Shown piece after piece: positions 13,859 through 22,695 of a stretch of 64,000 nucleotides of DNA (position 1 is its first letter; each line of letters opens with the position of its first letter). Source of the DNA: Elusimicrobiales bacterium (GTDB lineage: Bacteria; Elusimicrobiota; Elusimicrobia; Elusimicrobiales; UBA9959); NCBI GenBank assembly GCA_028688015.1, contig JAQTZB010000010.1:44931-108930 (forward strand), read 5' to 3'. A program made the position numbers and the translations under genes. The notes under the pieces are model-generated. The model did no database searches and was not told the DNA's origin. It was given only the letters and a program-made list of their open reading frames with translations.

Positions 13859-16038
13859 AGATCGCGCTTGTACACGCCCCTTTCCATCACCGGAAGTTCT
13901 CCGAGAACCTCAAGGTGGTGGACGAGGATTTCACGCTGGCCCCGCCCATCATCCTGGCGTATGTGGCCGCCATCCTGGAGCGGGCCGGCCACAGCGTGAT
14001 CCTGGTGGACGCCCACGCGCTTAAACTGTCCAGGGAGGCCGTCCTGGAGAAGCTCAACGGCTTCGCCCCCGACCTGCTGGGCTTCCGCCTGGACACCTAC
14101 AGCTTCCAGGAGACGCTGGCGTGGATAAAATTCCTCCGGGCCGCTACGGGTAAACCCGTGCTGGCCGGGGGGATAAACCTGTCCATTTATCCCGGCGAGA
14201 CCATGAGCCACCCGGAGATAGATTTCGGCCTTGCGGGAGAGGCTCTGGAAAGCCTGCCCGCGTTCCTGGAGCGCTTCGGCGACAGCTCCAGGTACGGCGA
14301 GGTGCCCGGTCTCTGCTGGCGAAACGCCGCCGGCGCGCTGACCCTTAATCCTCAGGCCGCTTCCCTCGCCCCGTTCGATTCCTACCCCTTCCCGGCGCGG
14401 CACCTGCTGCCCAACCATATATATCATTCCTTCGTCTCGCAGGCGCGCAACTTCACCATCATGCTCACCTCCACCGGCTGCCCTTACAGGTGCAAATTCT
14501 GCGCCATCGCCGCCTTGGGCCACTGGCGGCAGAGGAGCGTGGACAGCGTGATAGCGGAGATAGAGCAATGCACCCGCGACCACGGGGTGCGCGAGATAGA
14601 TTTCTTCGACGCTACCTTCTTCGTGGACAAGCGCTGGTCGCTGGAGTTCTGCCGGGAGCTGATAAAGCGCGATCTCGGCATAACCTGGACCGTGCGCTCC
14701 AGAGTGGACCTGGCCGACGAGGAGGTGCTGGCGCTGGCGGCCGAGGCGGGCTGCCGGATGATCTTCTGGGGCATAGAGTCCTCCTCGCAGGCGGTGCTGG
14801 ACCTGGTGAACAAGGATATCGCGCCCGGGCAGGTCGCCTACGCCGTCAGGACCGCGAGGAAGTACGGCATCAGGAGCCTGGGTTTCCTGATGGTCGGTAA
14901 TCCGGGAGATACCGAAGAGTCGATCAGGGACACCGTGCGGTTCGCCAAGGACCTGGACCTGGACTACGTGCAGATCTGCCGCGCCATACCCAAGCCGGCC
15001 ACCGAGTTTCATTGCCAGTTGGTAGGGAAGACAGGCAAGGATTACTGGAAGGATTTCGTGCTACTGAAAACGGAAGAAGAGCGGCTGACCGTGCCCTGGG
15101 CCGGCCTGCCTCAGGAGAAGGTGGAGCGGCTGCTCAAATGGTGCTATTTCAGCTTCTACTTCAGGCCGGGCTTTATCCTCAAAACCCTGCTTAAGGTCAG
15201 GTCCTTCGACGAACTGGCCCGCTACGCGGCCACGGCCTTCAGGATGCTGTTCGGCTACCTGCATACGGATGTGGCGCCGGCCCCGTCCGCCAAACCGGGC
15301 CGCGCGGCCCCGGCCGGGCCGGAGAAGAAGGTCTGCGTGGTGATACCGGCGTATAACGAGCGGCAGAACATCCTGGAGTTGGTCAACAGGATCTCCGAGC
15401 TCTACCCGCGGGTCAATATTATGGTGATGGACAGTTCCCGCGACGGCACCCGCGCCGAGGTGAAGCGCTTCTCCAGGCTGCACCCCGGGGTGGAGGTGCA
15501 CTACGTGGGCAAGACGGACGCCTGCAACGAGAGGGGCCGGGCGGTGCAGAAGGGGTTCACCCTGGCCCTCGCCAAAGGCGCGGACCTGGTGATAGAGATG
15601 GATGCGGACCTCTCTCATGACCCGGAGGATATCGGGAGGCTGATAGAGAGCGCCGGTGACTCGGACGTGGTCATAGGCTCCAGGTACGTCACCTTCGGCG
15701 GCGCCGTGGGCCGGTCCTTCTTCAGGTCTTTCCTCGGGAACCTGGCCAACCTCTACGTCAGGTACAGCCTGGGCATAAAGGACGTGCGCGACTGTACTTC
15801 CGGCTACCGGTGCTTCAGGCGCGACGCCCTGGAAAAGATAGGCCTGAAATATTTGAAATCCATAGAGGGCACCGAGGCGCTGATAGAGATGCTTTACCGG
15901 GGTTTCAGGCAGGGCCTGCGGATCAAGGAAGTGCCCATAACGTATCTGGACCGCAGGTACGGCAGTTCTAAATTCAGCCTGGCCACCGTTACGAGGAGCC
16001 TGAAGCGCGTGTGGGAGCTGAAGTGGGGCGGCATATGA
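13855..16038 (+). CDS. B12-binding-type radical SAM enzyme fused to a dolichyl-phosphate-mannose-synthase-like GT2
   Basis: A 727-residue fusion with domain order opposite to its upstream neighbour. Residues ~1-190 resemble a cobalamin-binding Rossmann domain of BchE-type radical SAM proteins (PPIILAYVAAILERAGH, AGGINLSIYP). The radical SAM core has CPYRCKFC (Cys209, Cys213, Cys216) and GIESSSQAVLDLVNKD. From ~490 a GT2 domain starts (VCVVIPAYNERQNI) with the MDADLSHDPEDI catalytic motif around Asp583-Asp585, closest in look to polyprenyl-phosphate mannose/glucose synthases. The GT half lacks C-terminal membrane helices. It probably makes a lipid-linked sugar in the cytoplasm, while the radical SAM half could methylate or rearrange a related substrate. 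It is ATGA-coupled to both neighbours. Confidence 0.88.
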   Translation: MKIALVHAPFHHRKFSENLKVVDEDFTLAPPIILAYVAAILERAGHSVILVDAHALKLSREAVLEKLNGFAPDLLGFRLDTYSFQETLAWIKFLRAATGKPVLAGGINLSIYPGETMSHPEIDFGLAGEALESLPAFLERFGDSSRYGEVPGLCWRNAAGALTLNPQAASLAPFDSYPFPARHLLPNHIYHSFVSQARNFTIMLTSTGCPYRCKFCAIAALGHWRQRSVDSVIAEIEQCTRDHGVREIDFFDATFFVDKRWSLEFCRELIKRDLGITWTVRSRVDLADEEVLALAAEAGCRMIFWGIESSSQAVLDLVNKDIAPGQVAYAVRTARKYGIRSLGFLMVGNPGDTEESIRDTVRFAKDLDLDYVQICRAIPKPATEFHCQLVGKTGKDYWKDFVLLKTEEERLTVPWAGLPQEKVERLLKWCYFSFYFRPGFILKTLLKVRSFDELARYAATAFRMLFGYLHTDVAPAPSAKPGRAAPAGPEKKVCVVIPAYNERQNILELVNRISELYPRVNIMVMDSSRDGTRAEVKRFSRLHPGVEVHYVGKTDACNERGRAVQKGFTLALAKGADLVIEMDADLSHDPEDIGRLIESAGDSDVVIGSRYVTFGGAVGRSFFRSFLGNLANLYVRYSLGIKDVRDCTSGYRCFRRDALEKIGLKYLKSIEGTEALIEMLYRGFRQGLRIKEVPITYLDRRYGSSKFSLATVTRSLKRVWELKWGGI

Positions 16039-17030
16039 AACTGACGGCCAAAATAGCTTCGTTGGGCGCTCTGGCGGCGGTTAAATTCCTCGGCCGCAGG
16101 ATTCCCGTCGCCGTCAGGATGGAGATCACCAACAGGTGCCCCAATAAATGCTCCTACTGTAATGTCTGGAACACCAGGGCGGAGGACCCCTCACGGGAAA
16201 CCCTGTTCTCGGTGCTGGGGCAGCTCCGGGACCTGGGGACCAGGAAGGTATCATTCAGCGGCGGCGAGCCCCTGCTGCGCGAAGACATCGGCGAGATCAT
16301 AGACCGCTGCGCGGCGCTGGGTATCTCTCCGGAAATGAACTCCCGGGGCACGTATATAGAAAAAAGGCTGGCCGGGCTGAAGAACCTGGACCTGCTGAAG
16401 GTCAGCGTGGACGGGCCCGAGGAGGTGCATGACGCGCTTTCCAACAGGGCGGGAGCCTACAGGGACTGCATAAAAGCGATAGAGGCCGCCAAGGCCGCGG
16501 GCATAAGGGTAAGCATAGCGACCACCATCACCAGGCACAATGTCGGGCACCTGGATTTCATACTCGGCCTGGCGAAGCGCTACGGCATCAGGGCGGCCTT
16601 CCAGCCGCTGAAGCCGCTGTACCGGGGCGTGGGCGGGGAACAGATGAAGGAACTGTACCCGGCGCCGGAGGAATACCGCAGGCAGGTGGCGAGGCTGGCG
16701 GAACTGAAGGCCGACGGCTGCGCCGGGTACATGCGCAATTCGCTGATAGGGCTCAGGCATATACAGGGCTGGCCGGACTACCCCCGGCTGGACTGCTCGG
16801 CGGGTAAGCTTTTCTGCATCATAGACACCGACGGCACCCTTTACCCCTGCGACAGGGTCTCGTATTCCGGAAAACTGCCTAACTGTTTCGAGCTCGGGGT
16901 GGAAAAGGCTTTGAACTCCGCGCCGCCTGTAAAATGCGGCGGCTGCGGTTTCTGCGGCTCGCTGGAACTGAATTTCCTCTACAACTTCCGGCTGGGCACG
17001 CTCAAAGAGGTTTTATGGCTGTTGAAATGA
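16035..17030 (+). CDS. Radical SAM protein with SPASM-like C-terminus
   Basis: A 331-residue protein. After a short hydrophobic N-terminus comes RMEITNRCPNKCSYCNVW (Cys35, Cys39, Cys42), then VSFSGGEPLLREDI and VSVDGPEEVHDAL, all standard for radical SAM maturases of the MoaA/PqqE/SPASM group. The C-terminal part has CSAGKLFCIIDTDGTLYPC and CGGCGFCG, fitting auxiliary Fe-S cluster binding. ATG 16035 overlaps the preceding TGA by 4 bp, so the upstream in-frame ATG at 16011 is not needed. It is the third radical SAM domain in a row in this operon. Possible roles include peptide modification or tailoring of a lipid-linked sugar; the substrate is not visible. Confidence 0.88.
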   Translation: MKLTAKIASLGALAAVKFLGRRIPVAVRMEITNRCPNKCSYCNVWNTRAEDPSRETLFSVLGQLRDLGTRKVSFSGGEPLLREDIGEIIDRCAALGISPEMNSRGTYIEKRLAGLKNLDLLKVSVDGPEEVHDALSNRAGAYRDCIKAIEAAKAAGIRVSIATTITRHNVGHLDFILGLAKRYGIRAAFQPLKPLYRGVGGEQMKELYPAPEEYRRQVARLAELKADGCAGYMRNSLIGLRHIQGWPDYPRLDCSAGKLFCIIDTDGTLYPCDRVSYSGKLPNCFELGVEKALNSAPPVKCGGCGFCGSLELNFLYNFRLGTLKEVLWLLK

Positions 17031-18466
17031 TGCGCATCGCTAAAAAGACCATTCCCTGGCTAGTCTCGCTGGCTATCCTGGCGGCGCTGCTGGTCAAACT
17101 GGACCTGGGCGCCCTGCCCGCTATCTTCCTGGCCGCCGACCCGGGCCCGTTGCTGCTCTCGCTGGCCGCCACGCTGTTCTATTTCTTCTCGGTTTCCGTG
17201 AAGAAGTACCAATACCTGCTGGCGGCCCTGGGCGTCAGCGTGTCGGAAGAGGAGGCGCGGCTGATACGGATAGGCAGCATGCCGCTGAAGGCGGTGGTCC
17301 CCTACAAAGCCGGCGAATTCTCCCGGGCGGTTTACCTCAACAGGCTTCACGACGTGCCGTACAAGAAGGGCGTGCTGCTGATAGTGTACGGGTACGCCAC
17401 CAGGGTGCCGGTGCTGCTGGCCGCTTCGCTGGGGGGCTTGCTGGCGCTCCGCACGGGGCTGGATGCCCGCCTTATCATGGCGGCCGGAGTGCTGCTGTGC
17501 GCCTCCGTCCTGGCCCTGGACCGGAAGTACTGGAAACTGGCCTTCTACTCGGTGGCCAGCGAGGCGCTGCTGGTGGCCAGCTACGCCCTGATCTTCAAGG
17601 CTTTCGGCATAGGCATCCCGGCCGGGGAACTGCTGCTGTACGTGCCGCTGATACTCATAATGACGGGGCTGCCGCTGAGCGTCATGGGCGTCGGCGTAAG
17701 GGAGGCGGCTATAGCGGCGGTCTTCGCCTCCAGGGCGGATTTCAATACCCTGCTCTCCGGCGCGCTGTCGGTGTCCCTCATCGAGAGCGCCATCCCGCTG
17801 CTGCTGTCCATGCTGTTCCTGAAGAAGTTCGTTAGCGGCCTGGCGGCCGGGGGCAGGGAGCCGGAGGCCTTCGACCCGGAGAGCTATTTCCGGCGCAGGA
17901 ACAACAATCCCCTTACCGGCTACCGCCTGAAGCGGCGCATCAGGGAGGTGGTAGGGGCCGTCGGCCGGCATTGCCCCGGCCGGGAGCTCAGCGTGCTGGA
18001 TATCGGCGCCGCGGACGGCGTAATGCTGGACGCCGTCAATTCCTCCCTGAGCGTTAAGCGGGCGGTGGGCGTGGAGCTGTTCAAGGAACTTATCGAGTGT
18101 AAGAAGTCCGACAGGATAGAACTGGTGCAGGGCAAGGGCGAGAACCTGCCCTTCGGCCCCGCCGAATTCGACGTGGTGCTGATCTGCTCGGTGATAGAGC
18201 ACGTTGAGGACGCGGAGCAGACCCTGAACGAGGCCTACAAGGTGCTGCGGGAGAACGGGCGCCTGGTGCTCACCTCCGTGAACGGCTTCCTGGATAAAGT
18301 CGCTTCGCTGGCCGGCATCAAGCCCGATGACCACCTCCGGACCTACACCAAGGGTGAACTGCGCGAGCTCTTCGCCAGGCACGGCTTCAGGGTGCTGGAG
18401 ATGCGCAGTTTCGGTCCTGTCTTTTACAATCTGACGGTAGTTGAGAAAGTCTCGCAGGGAGAATGA
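17015..18466 (+). CDS. LPG-synthase-TM/flippase-like membrane protein fused to a SAM methyltransferase
   Basis: A 483-residue fusion. Residues ~1-290 form 7-8 membrane helices of the lysylphosphatidylglycerol synthase TM / UPF0104 type, including the conserved PYKAGEFSRAVYLNR loop and GLPLSVMGVGVREA. Members of this superfamily occur near glycosyltransferases and are proposed to move lipid-linked sugars. From ~320 a class I methyltransferase follows (VLDIGAADGVMLDAV as the SAM-binding loop, VVLICSVIEHVEDAEQ as post-motif). The methyltransferase likely works on the cytoplasmic face on a lipid or glycan. The start is 17015 (AAAGAGG at 17004-17010) or 17027 (ATGA overlap with the previous stop); both overlap the upstream gene. 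Confidence 0.83.
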   Translation: MAVEMMRIAKKTIPWLVSLAILAALLVKLDLGALPAIFLAADPGPLLLSLAATLFYFFSVSVKKYQYLLAALGVSVSEEEARLIRIGSMPLKAVVPYKAGEFSRAVYLNRLHDVPYKKGVLLIVYGYATRVPVLLAASLGGLLALRTGLDARLIMAAGVLLCASVLALDRKYWKLAFYSVASEALLVASYALIFKAFGIGIPAGELLLYVPLILIMTGLPLSVMGVGVREAAIAAVFASRADFNTLLSGALSVSLIESAIPLLLSMLFLKKFVSGLAAGGREPEAFDPESYFRRRNNNPLTGYRLKRRIREVVGAVGRHCPGRELSVLDIGAADGVMLDAVNSSLSVKRAVGVELFKELIECKKSDRIELVQGKGENLPFGPAEFDVVLICSVIEHVEDAEQTLNEAYKVLRENGRLVLTSVNGFLDKVASLAGIKPDDHLRTYTKGELRELFARHGFRVLEMRSFGPVFYNLTVVEKVSQGE

Positions 18467-18472
18467 CGCTTT

Positions 18473-19132
18473 ATGGATAAAAAGAACGTATCGTTGGTAA
18501 TTCTCGGGCTCTGCCTGCTGCTGCCCGCCGCGGCGCGCGCGCAGGAGGGCAGCATGGCGGCGCGGATGGGCAGCGCGGACCCGGCCGTGCGCAAGAGCGC
18601 GGCCCTGGACGCCGGCAACCGCAAGTCCGTAGCGGCCGTGCCCGGCCTGATAGCCCTGCTGAACGACCAGTCGCAGGGAGTGGTCGTCACCGCCGTGGTG
18701 GCGCTGGGCCAGATACGCGATCCACGGGCCGTGGACCCGCTGATCGAGGCGGCGGTGAAAAGCACCTACACCGCCGTCAGGGTCATGGCCGCCCAGTCGC
18801 TGGGCTATTTCGAAGGGGAAAAGCCGCTGGCCGCGCTGGCCGGCATTGCCGATGACCAGGCACCCGCGGTGCGCGGCGCCGCCTGCCGCTCCCTCGGCAA
18901 ACTGGGCGGGGGCAAAGAGGCCGACAAGCTTATAGAGAAGGCCGGGGGCGATGCCGACCCCCAGGTGCGGCGGACGGCCGTGGAAACGCTGGTGGAAATG
19001 GCCGAGCTGAAGCCGCTGGGCGGGCGGCGGACGGCCATAGAGAACGCGTTGAAGGCCGCAGCCAAGGACAAGGACGGCAAGACCAGGGCTTCCGCCGATA
19101 AGGCGCTGCAAAGGCTGAAAAGGACCAAATAG
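18473..19132 (+). CDS. Secreted HEAT-repeat protein
   Basis: A 219-residue protein with a clear signal peptide (LVILGLCLLLPAAARA, cleavage before QEGS) and then ~6 helical HEAT-like repeats. Repeated units such as VVVTAVVALGQIRDPRAVDPL and APAVRGAACRSLGKLGGGKEAD have the alternating helix pairs and conserved Ala/Leu/Gly spacing of PBS-lyase/HEAT repeats. No catalytic residues are visible. It probably acts in the periplasm as a protein-binding scaffold, perhaps for the giant protein or the glycosylation machinery in the same operon. The gap is 6 bp upstream and 1 bp downstream. The lysine-rich end marks the natural C-terminus. Confidence 0.82.
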   Translation: MDKKNVSLVILGLCLLLPAAARAQEGSMAARMGSADPAVRKSAALDAGNRKSVAAVPGLIALLNDQSQGVVVTAVVALGQIRDPRAVDPLIEAAVKSTYTAVRVMAAQSLGYFEGEKPLAALAGIADDQAPAVRGAACRSLGKLGGGKEADKLIEKAGGDADPQVRRTAVETLVEMAELKPLGGRRTAIENALKAAAKDKDGKTRASADKALQRLKRTK

Positions 19133-19133
19133 G

Positions 19134-20801
19134 ATGGAACAGCTGCTTAAAATAGACAGGGGCCTGCTGCTGGCGGCTCTCTTCCTGGCCGGGTTTATAG
19201 TATATATACCCGCGCTGAAGGCCCCTTTCTTCTGGGATGACTATGTTTCGGTCCCGGAACTTCAGCCCTATCAGGGCGCCTTGCGCACCGAATCCAGGCC
19301 GTTGCGGCTTTTCTCTTTCACCATGGATTCCCTTCTTTGGCGTGGAAACCCCGCTGGTTATCATTTCACCAATATACTTCTCTCCGCCCTGGCCGGGGTC
19401 CTGGCCTTCCTGTTCCTGGAGGAGTTCTTTAAAAACAGGGCCTATTCGTTCATGGCTTCCCTGCTGTTCATTCTTCATCCGGCCCATACCGAGGCGGTGA
19501 TCTGGATAAAGAACAGGACGGAAATGCTTTTCCTGATCTTCTTTATCCTCGCTTTTTTGACTCGTAAGAAGAACCTGGCCTTATCGGTCGCTATGTTCAT
19601 CCTCTGTACCCTGGCAAAAGAGACCAGTGTAATCTTTCCCCTGATCCTTACCCTCCACATTTATTTATTCGAGAAGACCAAGAAGTATTCAATTACAGCG
19701 CCTTTTTACCTCATAGCTCTGATAAGGGGCGGCTATGCCCTGCTTCACGCTGAAGAGGTGCTGGGTATCGGCAGCGCGGGAGGATTTTTTACCCAAACGT
19801 CCCTGGTTTTTAATACCTATGGTTTTTACCTCGGAAAACTTCTGTTCCCGGCCCGGCTGCTGGTGGACTGGCAGCCTTCAACGGCTTTTTCTCCCGCGGC
19901 CCTGCTGGTTTTCCTTGGTCTGGGCGGCGCACTTTTCCTGCCAAAGCTGGACAAGAATATGCGCTTCTTCCTGGCGCTGCTGTTTGTCTCTATCCTGCCT
20001 TACTCCAACATCGTTTTTATAGCCGGCCGGCCGCTGGGTGAGCAGAGGCTGTTCCTTCCAAGTCTGGCTTTTGCCTCGGCCCTGACCCTGCTGGCTGTTT
20101 CAGTAGTTAAGAGCAGGCCCCTGCGTTACTCGCTGTTGTCGCTGGTAATTATCCTCTACGCCGGCAAGACCGCCCTGCGGGCAAGGGAATGGCGGGATCC
20201 CGTCCTCCTATGGGAGCAGGCCGAAAAGCTTTACCCGGGTTCCCCCAGGATAAAATACAACCTGGGAGGTATCTTTTACCAAAAGGGGGATTATGCCCGG
20301 GCCAGGGACTACTACATGCGGGCGCTGGGTCATGCCGAGAATACGGAGGGGTATTACCTGCTGGCGCAGAACCTGGCCTTGGTATCCATGCGGGAGAACG
20401 ACCTGTCTGAAGCGGAGCGGTTGCTGAAGGGGCTGTTGGCGGTCAGGCCCGATGACCATATGGCGCTTTACAACCTGGGCCTTGTTTCCATGAAGATGGG
20501 GAAATATGAGGCTGCGGCGGTTTACCTGGAGAAGGTGAAAAAACAGTTGCCTAACGCGATACAAATCTATAACAACCTTGCTGTAAGTTATATGGAGGTG
20601 GGCAGGCCGGAGGCCGCGGTTGCCGTGCTTAAAGACGCGATTGCCATAGATCCCGGCTACGAGAACGGAGTGTACAACCTTATCGTCATTTACAAGAAAT
20701 CCGGAATGAAGGCGGAGGCGCTGGAGGAAGCCGGGAAAGCCGTCAGGCTTTTCCCCTATAACCCGGCGTTCTTAAAGTTGTACCAGGAATTAAAGGTATG
20801 A
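19134..20801 (+). CDS. GT-C-type membrane glycosyltransferase-like protein with TPRs (TMTC-like), copy 1
   Basis: A 555-residue protein. The N-terminal ~370 residues have ~9-10 membrane helices. The first extracytoplasmic loop carries FFWDDYVSV (Trp34-Asp35-Asp36), the acidic motif of GT-C/PMT-superfamily transferases, and later HPAHTEAVIWIKNRTEML, which is characteristic of TMTC-like/O-mannosyltransferase-type TPR proteins. The C-terminal ~190 residues form TPR repeats (YNLGGIFYQKGDYARARDYY and following units). Such enzymes use polyprenyl-phosphate sugars to O-glycosylate Ser/Thr in the periplasm. The Ser/Thr-rich giant protein downstream is the obvious candidate acceptor (inference). It overlaps the next, paralogous gene by 4 bp. 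Confidence 0.82.
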   Translation: MEQLLKIDRGLLLAALFLAGFIVYIPALKAPFFWDDYVSVPELQPYQGALRTESRPLRLFSFTMDSLLWRGNPAGYHFTNILLSALAGVLAFLFLEEFFKNRAYSFMASLLFILHPAHTEAVIWIKNRTEMLFLIFFILAFLTRKKNLALSVAMFILCTLAKETSVIFPLILTLHIYLFEKTKKYSITAPFYLIALIRGGYALLHAEEVLGIGSAGGFFTQTSLVFNTYGFYLGKLLFPARLLVDWQPSTAFSPAALLVFLGLGGALFLPKLDKNMRFFLALLFVSILPYSNIVFIAGRPLGEQRLFLPSLAFASALTLLAVSVVKSRPLRYSLLSLVIILYAGKTALRAREWRDPVLLWEQAEKLYPGSPRIKYNLGGIFYQKGDYARARDYYMRALGHAENTEGYYLLAQNLALVSMRENDLSEAERLLKGLLAVRPDDHMALYNLGLVSMKMGKYEAAAVYLEKVKKQLPNAIQIYNNLAVSYMEVGRPEAAVAVLKDAIAIDPGYENGVYNLIVIYKKSGMKAEALEEAGKAVRLFPYNPAFLKLYQELKV

Positions 20802-22657
20802 CCAGGAAGACCAGACTTATCCTGCTGGCCCTCGTCGTTTCGCTCTGTTACGCGAATACGGCGCGCAACGATTTTATGTGGGATGACGACCAGTATATCG
20901 CCAATAACGAGCGCATAGCCAGCATAGGCAATCTTCCGGGGCTGCTGGCGCCGGTAGCAGGCGAGCCATACCGCCCTCTGCGCATGATAACTTTCGCGCT
21001 GGAACGCTCTCTTTTCGGGCTCAACCCGATGATGTACCACCTCGATAACGTCGCCATACACCTGGCCAACGTGCTGCTGCTCTTCGCGGTGCTGCTGTTG
21101 ATCTTCAAGGACGAAGAACTGGCTTTTTATTCAGCGCTTATCTTCGCCATTTATCCCGCCTGGAACGAGGCCATAGTCTGGGTAAAGAACCGGTCCATGC
21201 TGCTCGCGGGTTTCTTTATGCTCTCCGGGCTGTACTTCTACATAAAGAAGAAACATCTGCCAGCGCTGCTGGCCGTAGTGCTGGGGCTCATGAGCAAAGA
21301 GATAGTGGTCGCTTTTCCGGCAATTGCCACGGCTTACGCTTTCATCTTTGAAAAAGAACGCAGGAAGACGGACCTGCTCCCGTATTGGGCCTTAGGCATA
21401 GCCTGGACCGTGTTCCTGTTTGCCTTCTACGGAGGGCAGGCGGGAAGTTACGCCCCGGGGCCGGCCTTCTTTTTCAGCCTGAAAATAATGCTCAAGTTCA
21501 TGCTGATACTCTTCTATCCGTTCAGGATGAACGCGGAGCGCGAGGTGAGCTTCCCGGAAACTATTTTCGACGCTGAGGTCCTCGCCTCCTTCGTGCTGAC
21601 CTTCGCGGCTTTGGTGTGGATCTACAGGGACAGGTTCCGGAACAAGCCCGTTTCCTTCCTGCTGCTCTGGATGGTTTTCAATATTTTCCCGACCGCCAAC
21701 CCCGGGGTAGTGGCGGGCCGCCCGCTTGGCGAGCACCGGCTTTATATCGTCGGGGCGGGCTTCTCCGTGCTGATTTTCCTCGCCCTGCGGCAGAAAAAGG
21801 CGCTGCTCTACGCGTTGCTGCCGGTGCTTTTCATTTCTTCCTTCCTGCGAAACCTGGACTGGAGGGACTCTTTCTCTTTTTGGGACCAGACTGTGAAGGT
21901 CTCCCCGTTGTCGCCGCGGGCCCACACTAATCTGGCCCTGGCCTACAGCGCCCGCGGCGACGCGGCAAAGGCGAAAGAGCATTTAAGGCGGGCCCTGGAA
22001 CTGGACCCCGGCTATACCGTGGCGACCAGGTCCCTTGCAGGCCTCTTTGCCAAGGAAAACCGGATCAGCGACGCAAATTCCCTGCTGACCGGCGCGCTGC
22101 GCAACTATCCCGGGGACATACCCCTCTATGTGGACCTGATCGACCTCTACCTGGGGCGGCGGATGATCCGGGAAGCGGCGGACCTTTGCGTGCGGGCGGT
22201 CGCTCTCGTGGATATCAACGCCGGAAGTTCGGAAGATTACATGGCTATAGGTATACAGGCCTTCCGCCTTGGCCTGCTGAAGGAGGCCGAGCGCGTGTTC
22301 GCCAAGGTGGCGGGGCTCCGGCCCTGGAGCGGTTATGTGGCGAACAACCTGGCTTCCGTCTATCATGCGGATAAGAATTATCCTTTGGCGGAAAAATACT
22401 ACAGGCTGGCGATAGAAAACCAGCCCTCTAATCCGGTCTATTACTATAATCTCGGGAATTTATATTATAATATGGGTGACACTGGAAAAGCGGTGGAAAG
22501 TTTTACCAAAACCGTAGAACTTGATAAAAATTACGCCGATGCGTGGCATAACCTCGGTTATGTCTATAAAGCGAGCGGCAATTTTGAAGAGGCGGATCGC
22601 TGTTTCAGGAAGGTCACTGAGTTAGAGCGGCCTCCAACCCCTGATTTGAGGGGGTAG
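20798..22657 (+). CDS. GT-C-type membrane glycosyltransferase-like protein with TPRs (TMTC-like), copy 2
   Basis: A 619-residue paralog of the preceding gene. It has FMWDDDQYIANNERI (Trp28-Asp29-Asp30) in the first extracytoplasmic loop, YPAWNEAIVWVKNRSML in place of the HPAHTEA motif (His replaced by Tyr), ~10 membrane helices, then ~6-7 TPR units (AHTNLALAYSARGDAAKAKE, YYYNLGNLYYNMGDTGKAVE, AWHNLGYVYKASGNFEEAD). The TPRs may bind protein substrate. ATG 20798 overlaps the upstream TGA. The last base lies 38 bp before the giant gene. The pair looks like a tandem duplication with divergence, so the two copies could have different sugar donors or acceptors. Confidence 0.82.
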   Translation: MTRKTRLILLALVVSLCYANTARNDFMWDDDQYIANNERIASIGNLPGLLAPVAGEPYRPLRMITFALERSLFGLNPMMYHLDNVAIHLANVLLLFAVLLLIFKDEELAFYSALIFAIYPAWNEAIVWVKNRSMLLAGFFMLSGLYFYIKKKHLPALLAVVLGLMSKEIVVAFPAIATAYAFIFEKERRKTDLLPYWALGIAWTVFLFAFYGGQAGSYAPGPAFFFSLKIMLKFMLILFYPFRMNAEREVSFPETIFDAEVLASFVLTFAALVWIYRDRFRNKPVSFLLLWMVFNIFPTANPGVVAGRPLGEHRLYIVGAGFSVLIFLALRQKKALLYALLPVLFISSFLRNLDWRDSFSFWDQTVKVSPLSPRAHTNLALAYSARGDAAKAKEHLRRALELDPGYTVATRSLAGLFAKENRISDANSLLTGALRNYPGDIPLYVDLIDLYLGRRMIREAADLCVRAVALVDINAGSSEDYMAIGIQAFRLGLLKEAERVFAKVAGLRPWSGYVANNLASVYHADKNYPLAEKYYRLAIENQPSNPVYYYNLGNLYYNMGDTGKAVESFTKTVELDKNYADAWHNLGYVYKASGNFEEADRCFRKVTELERPPTPDLRG

Positions 22658-22695
22658 GGGGACGCTTGGTTCGTTTGCGCGACTAAAGCAGCTAT

